Shown piece after piece: positions 61,301 to 64,000 of a DNA stretch of 64,000 bases. The stretch's first letter is position 1. Each line of letters begins with the position of its first letter. A program made the position numbers and the translations under genes. The notes under the pieces were generated by a model, which was not told where the DNA came from, made no database searches, and worked only from the letters and a program-made list of their open reading frames with translations. This DNA comes from Tenebrio molitor (Eukaryota > Arthropoda > Insecta > Coleoptera > Tenebrionidae), in assembly GCF_963966145.1 (NCBI RefSeq), contig NC_091051.1:17670001-17734000 (forward strand), written 5' to 3'.

Positions 61301-64000
61301 AATGAAGAAACAATTGCAGGCTGTTGAGTTTCAGAATCAACTACAGATTGTGGGGTTCCAGATTCAACTGCAAGTTGTGGGGTTGAGGAAGCCACTGCAG
61401 GTTGTTGAGTTCCAGCATCAACTGTAGGCTGTGGGGTTCCAGGATCAATTACAAGTTGTTGGATGTCAGAATCCACTGTAGGTTGTGGGATTGAAGAAAC
61501 AATTGCAGTCTGTTGAGTTCCAGAATCAACTACAAGTTGTGGGGTTCCAGAATCATCTGCAAGTTGTTGGGTTGAAGAAGCCACTGCAGGCTGTTGAGTT
61601 CCAGCATCAACTGTAGGCTGTGGGGTTCCGGGATCGATTACAAGTTGTTGGATGTCAGAATCCACTGTAGGTTGTGGGATTGAAGAAACAATTGCAGGCT
61701 GTTGAGTTTCAGAATCAACTACAGATTGTGGGGTTCCAGAATCAACTGCAGGTTGTGGGATTGAAGAAGCCACTGCTGGGTGTTGAGTTCCAGAATCAAC
61801 TGCAAGTTGTTGGGTTGAAGAAGCCACTGCAGACTGTTGAGTTCCAGCATCAACTGTAGGCTGTGGGGTTCCAGGATCAATTACAAGTTGTTGGATGTCA
61901 GAATCCACTGTAGGTTGTGGGATTAAAGAAACAAGTGCGGGCTGTTGAGTTCCAGAATCAACTGCAGGTTGTGGGATTGAAAAAGCCACCGCTGGGTGTT
62001 GAGTTCCAGAATTAACTACAGATTGTGGGGTTCCAGAATCAACTGTAGGCTGTGGGGTTCCAGGATCAATTACAAGTTGTTGGATGTCAGAATCCACTGT
62101 AGGTTGTGGGAATGAAGAAACAATTGCAGGCTGTTGAGTTTCAGAATCAACTACAGATTGTGGGGTTCCAGATTCAACTGCAAGTTGTGGGGTTGAGGAA
62201 GCCACTGCAGGTTGTTGAGTTCCAGCATCAACTGTAGGCTGTGGGGTTCCAGGATCGATTACAAGTTGTTGGATGTCAGAATCCACTGTAGGTTGTGGGA
62301 TTGAAGAAACAATTGCAGGCTGTTGAGTTTCAGAATCAACTACAGATTGTGGGGTTCCAGAATCAACTGCAGGTTGTGGGATTGAAGAAGCCACTGCTGG
62401 GTGTTGAGTTCCAGAATCAACTGCAAGTTGTTGGGTTGAAGAAGCCACTGCAGACTGTTGAGTTCCAGCATCAACTGTAGGCTGTGGGGTTCCAGGATCA
62501 ATTACAAGTTGTTGGATGTCAGAATCCACTGTAGTTTGTGGGATTAAAGAAACAAGTGCGGGCTGTTGATTTCCAGAATCAACTGCAGATTGTGGGGTTG
62601 AAGAAGCCACTGCAGGCTGTTGAGTTGCAGAATCAACTGTAGGCTGTGGGGTTCCAAGATCAATTACAAGTTGTTGGATGTCAAAATCCACTGTAGGTTG
62701 TGGGATTAAAGAAACAGGTGTGGGCTGTTGAGTTCCAGAATCAACTACAGATTGTGGGGTTCCAGATTCAACTGCAAGTTGTGGGGTTGAAGAAGCCACT
62801 GCAGGTTGTTGAGTTCCAGCATCAACTGTAGGCTGTGGGGTTCCAGGATCAATTACAAGTTGTTGGATATCAGAATCCACTGTAGGTAGTGGGATTGAAG
62901 AAACAATTGCAGGCTGTTGAGTTCCAGAATCAACTACAGATTGTGGGGTTCCAGATTCAACTGCAAGTTGTGGGGTTGAAGAAGCCACTGCAGGTTGTTG
63001 AGTTCCAGCATCAACTGTAGGCTGTGGGGTTCCAGGATCAATTACAAGTTGTTGGATGTCAGAATCCACTGTAGGTTGTGGGATTGAAGAAAAAATTGCA
63101 GGCTGTTGAGTTTCAGAATCAACTACAGATTGTGGGGTTCCAGAATCAACTGCAGGTTGTGAGATTGAAGAAGCCACTGCTGGGTGTTGAGTTCCAGAAT
63201 CAACTGCAAGTTGTTGGGTTGAAGAAGCCACTGCAGACTGTTGAGTTCCAGCATCAACTGTAGGCTGTGGGGTTCCAGGATCAATTACAAGTTGTTGGAT
63301 GTCAGAATCCACTGTAGTTTGTGGGATTAAAGAAACAAGTGCGGGCTGTTGAGTTCCAGAATCAACTGCAGGTTGTGGGATTGAAGAAGCCACCGCTGGG
63401 TGTTGAGTTGCAGAATCAACTGTAGGCTGTGGGGTTCCAAGATCAATTACAAGTTGTTGGATGTCAGAATCCACTGTAGGTTGTGGGATTGAAGAAAAAA
63501 TTGCAGGCTGTTGAGTTTCAGAATCAACTACAGATTGTGGGGTTCCAGAATCAACTGCAGGTTGTGGGATTGAAGAAGCCACTGCTGGGTGTTGAGTTCC
63601 AGAATCAACTGCAAGTTGTTGGGTTGAAGAAGCCACTGCAGACTGTTGAGTTCCAGCATCAACTGTAGGCTGTGGGGTTCCAGGATCAATTACAACTTGT
63701 TGGATGCCAGAATCCACTGTAGGTTGTGGGATTAAAGAAACAATTGCAGGCTGTTGAGTTCCAGAATCAACTACAAGTTGTGGGGTTTCAGAAACAACTG
63801 AAATTCGTGGGGTTGAAGAAGCCACTGCAGGTTGTTGAGTTCCAGCATCAACTGTAGGCTGTGGGGTTCCAGGATCAATTACAAGATGTTGGATGTCAGA
63901 ATCCACTGTAGGTTGTGGGATTAAAGAAACAAGTGCGGGCTGTTGAGTTCCAGAATCAACTGCAGGTTGTGGGATTGAAGAAGCCACCGCTGGGTGTTGA
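19365..64000 (-). CDS. Gene 2 giant repeat exon (partial, at least 44.6 kb)
   Basis: A single open frame runs from the window edge (in frame at 63999) to the donor TCTTCTG|GTGAGT (exon ends at 19365): 14,878 codons plus one base, no stop and no frameshift. With the last exon this gives at least 14,998 residues, over 1.5 MDa. The true start lies outside the window; a GTG near 63987 is not a start. From N to C: about 1,600 nonamers, a stretch of decaying nonamers (about 20000-20290), then the HSDKS-type array and an SSSSTT-containing end. The nonamer region is rich in Pro, Gln, Ser, Thr, Val and Asp, almost free of Lys and Arg (hence acidic), and I saw no Cys. By homology with gene 1 a signal-peptide exon is expected upstream. 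Likely an extracellular polymer such as silk, glue, sheath or mucin (inference). Exact copy number depends on assembly accuracy. Confidence 0.85.
19430..19990 (-). repeat. Gene 2 C-terminal HSDKS-type array
   Basis: Roughly ten imperfect units of 15-20 residues built on HSDKSQPGLGSKGPQQS, the counterpart of gene 1 at 1500-1905 but with a few more units. It follows the nonamers and precedes a Lys/Pro/Ser-rich end (KKPAKPSS then SSSSTT), a Ser/Thr tract that gene 1 lacks. Confidence 0.75.
19990..20290 (-). repeat. Decayed nonamers at the C-terminal edge of the gene 2 array
   Basis: The 9-residue register is still visible (for example PQPLIDVVI, PQPGVDSQN, PQLEVVNHK, PQSEVDLEK), but the units share only the leading PQ or LQ and scattered V and D residues. 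Lys, Leu and Asn rise sharply. Edges of tandem arrays escape homogenisation and diverge, which is what is seen here. Confidence 0.7.
26850..31320 (-). repeat. Segmental duplication, copy A (partner 33655-38313)
   Basis: Landmarks repeat at a fixed offset: 26871 and 33675, and 27726 and 34530, differ by 6,804 bp (252 x 27). From about 27900 on the offset becomes 6,993 bp (259 x 27), as at 28896/35889 and 29211/36204. The second copy therefore carries one extra 189-bp seven-unit block. Within the blocks, rare variants are shared. Confidence 0.75.
33655..38313 (-). repeat. Segmental duplication, copy B (partner 26850-31320)
   Basis: Partner of the block at 26850-31320, about 4.6 kb long including the extra 189-bp unit near 34730-34918. 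Its distal half (about 36300-38300) is repeated again at +2,160 bp (80 x 27), giving a third copy at about 38460-40470. Further on, 40474-41900 resumes a match to about 31321-32750 at +9,153 bp (339 x 27). Confidence 0.7.
42980..46138 (-). repeat. 3,159-bp direct tandem duplication, first copy
   Basis: This block is followed immediately by a near-identical copy at 46139-49297. The offset is 3,159 bp (117 x 27) at every landmark checked (43017/46176, 44583/47742). Rare variants such as aaacaggtgtgggctg, ggatcacttacaacttg and ccaaaaccaac are shared. Few differences were seen by eye, so the event is recent, or an assembly artefact must be excluded. Confidence 0.75.
46139..49297 (-). repeat. 3,159-bp direct tandem duplication, second copy
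   Basis: Second copy of the block at 42980-46138. Part of the same block recurs a third time from about 53270 (landmarks 47742/53277, offset 5,535 bp = 205 x 27) to about 54720, with a few differences (for example a Glu codon replacing an Arg codon in the FIVDS context). Confidence 0.75.
55100..58195 (-). repeat. 5,805-bp-offset duplication, first copy (partner 60905-64000)
   Basis: Four landmarks repeat at exactly 5,805 bp (215 x 27): 55869/61674, 56490/62295, 57273/63078 and 57678/63483. The partner reaches the window edge, so the real extent is unknown. Inside and next to it lies a further repeat at +1,593 bp (59 x 27: 57273/58866 and 57678/59271). Copies of the same segment also occur at +4,806 bp (178 x 27) upstream (50064/54870 and 51063/55869). 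Confidence 0.7.

Larger units (their letters stand above)
20290..64000 (-). repeat. Gene 2 27-bp nonamer array, about 1,600 units, continuing off-window
   Basis: Units follow [PQ]-Q-x-x-[VI]-x-[SP]-x-[TI]. A frequent higher-order order of seven units (189 bp) has members beginning PQPTVDSD, QQLVIDPG, PQPTVDAG, QQPAVASS, PQLAVESG, PQSVVDSG and QQPAIVSS. Variants with fewer units, or with QQPALVSLI, TQHPAVASS or PQISVVSET members, are interspersed. Units differ by a few bases each, and most changes keep the frame and the Q and V positions. Gln at position 2 is nearly invariant. The coding (minus) strand is C/A-rich and the plus strand correspondingly G/T-rich throughout. Confidence 0.9.

Noticed and set aside
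20742..63668. Dozens of plus-strand frames (GLKKQLQAVEFQNQ type) and minus-strand frames (ILEPHSLQLMLEL type) in the gene 2 array
   Set aside because: Their ends coincide with variant units and recur at multiples of 27 bp. They are shadow frames of the giant exon, though useful as landmarks for duplication offsets.
63987..63989. GTG near the window edge as the start of gene 2
   Set aside because: The frame continues upstream through further nonamer codons to the edge, and eukaryotic genes rarely start at GTG.
20290..64000. CRISPR-like regular repeats
   Set aside because: There are no unique spacers; the repeats are contiguous coding units in a eukaryotic exon.

Overview
This window is AT-rich nuclear DNA from a eukaryote, most likely an insect. 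Supporting signs are GT-AG introns, AATAAA poly(A) signals, TATA/initiator-like promoters, many TA-flanked fold-back elements ending in CAGGTGTCCC, a Crypton-type tyrosine-recombinase fragment and a degenerate tRNA-like sequence. I cannot fix the insect order. All recognised genes lie on the minus strand. None belongs to a named family that I recognise.

Gene 1 (245-11147) has three coding exons: a signal-peptide exon (11087-11147), one 7.4-kb exon (1481-8872) and a short C-terminal exon (245-597). Both introns are phase 1 and the joined CDS is 7,806 nt, exactly 2,601 codons plus stop. The big exon holds three arrays in protein order: about 14 copies of an 87-residue unit, about 83 copies of a 9-residue unit, and a short His/Ser/Asp/Lys-rich array.

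Gene 2 (17927 to beyond 64000) is a tandem paralogue. Its C-terminal exon, 3' UTR, last intron and C-terminal array match those of gene 1. Its giant exon (19365 to at least 64000) is open for 44.6 kb with no stop or frameshift and runs off the window. About 1,600 nonamers (27 bp each) are visible, with nested duplications whose offsets are all exact multiples of 27 bp. At least 14,998 residues are encoded in the window.

Gene 3 (16171-16935), between the two, is a small secreted-protein gene with the same plan: signal-peptide exon, low-complexity exon, C-terminal exon, all introns phase 1. An orphan proline-rich terminal exon (15246-15371) and an unrecognised 95-codon open frame (11555-11842) are further gene-like pieces.

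The spaces between genes hold fold-back/MITE-like elements (8950-9124, 9258-10314, 12152-12875, 13179-13316, 14190-14553, 17211-17534), a tRNA-like/SINE-head relic (12895-12966) and a Crypton-like fragment (13397-13661).

Inference: genes 1 and 2 encode giant secreted structural polymers (silk, glue, sheath or mucin-like). The plan of signal peptide, huge repeat exon and small Cys-bearing C-terminal exon resembles the Balbiani-ring secretory proteins of Chironomus, but I see no sequence kinship.
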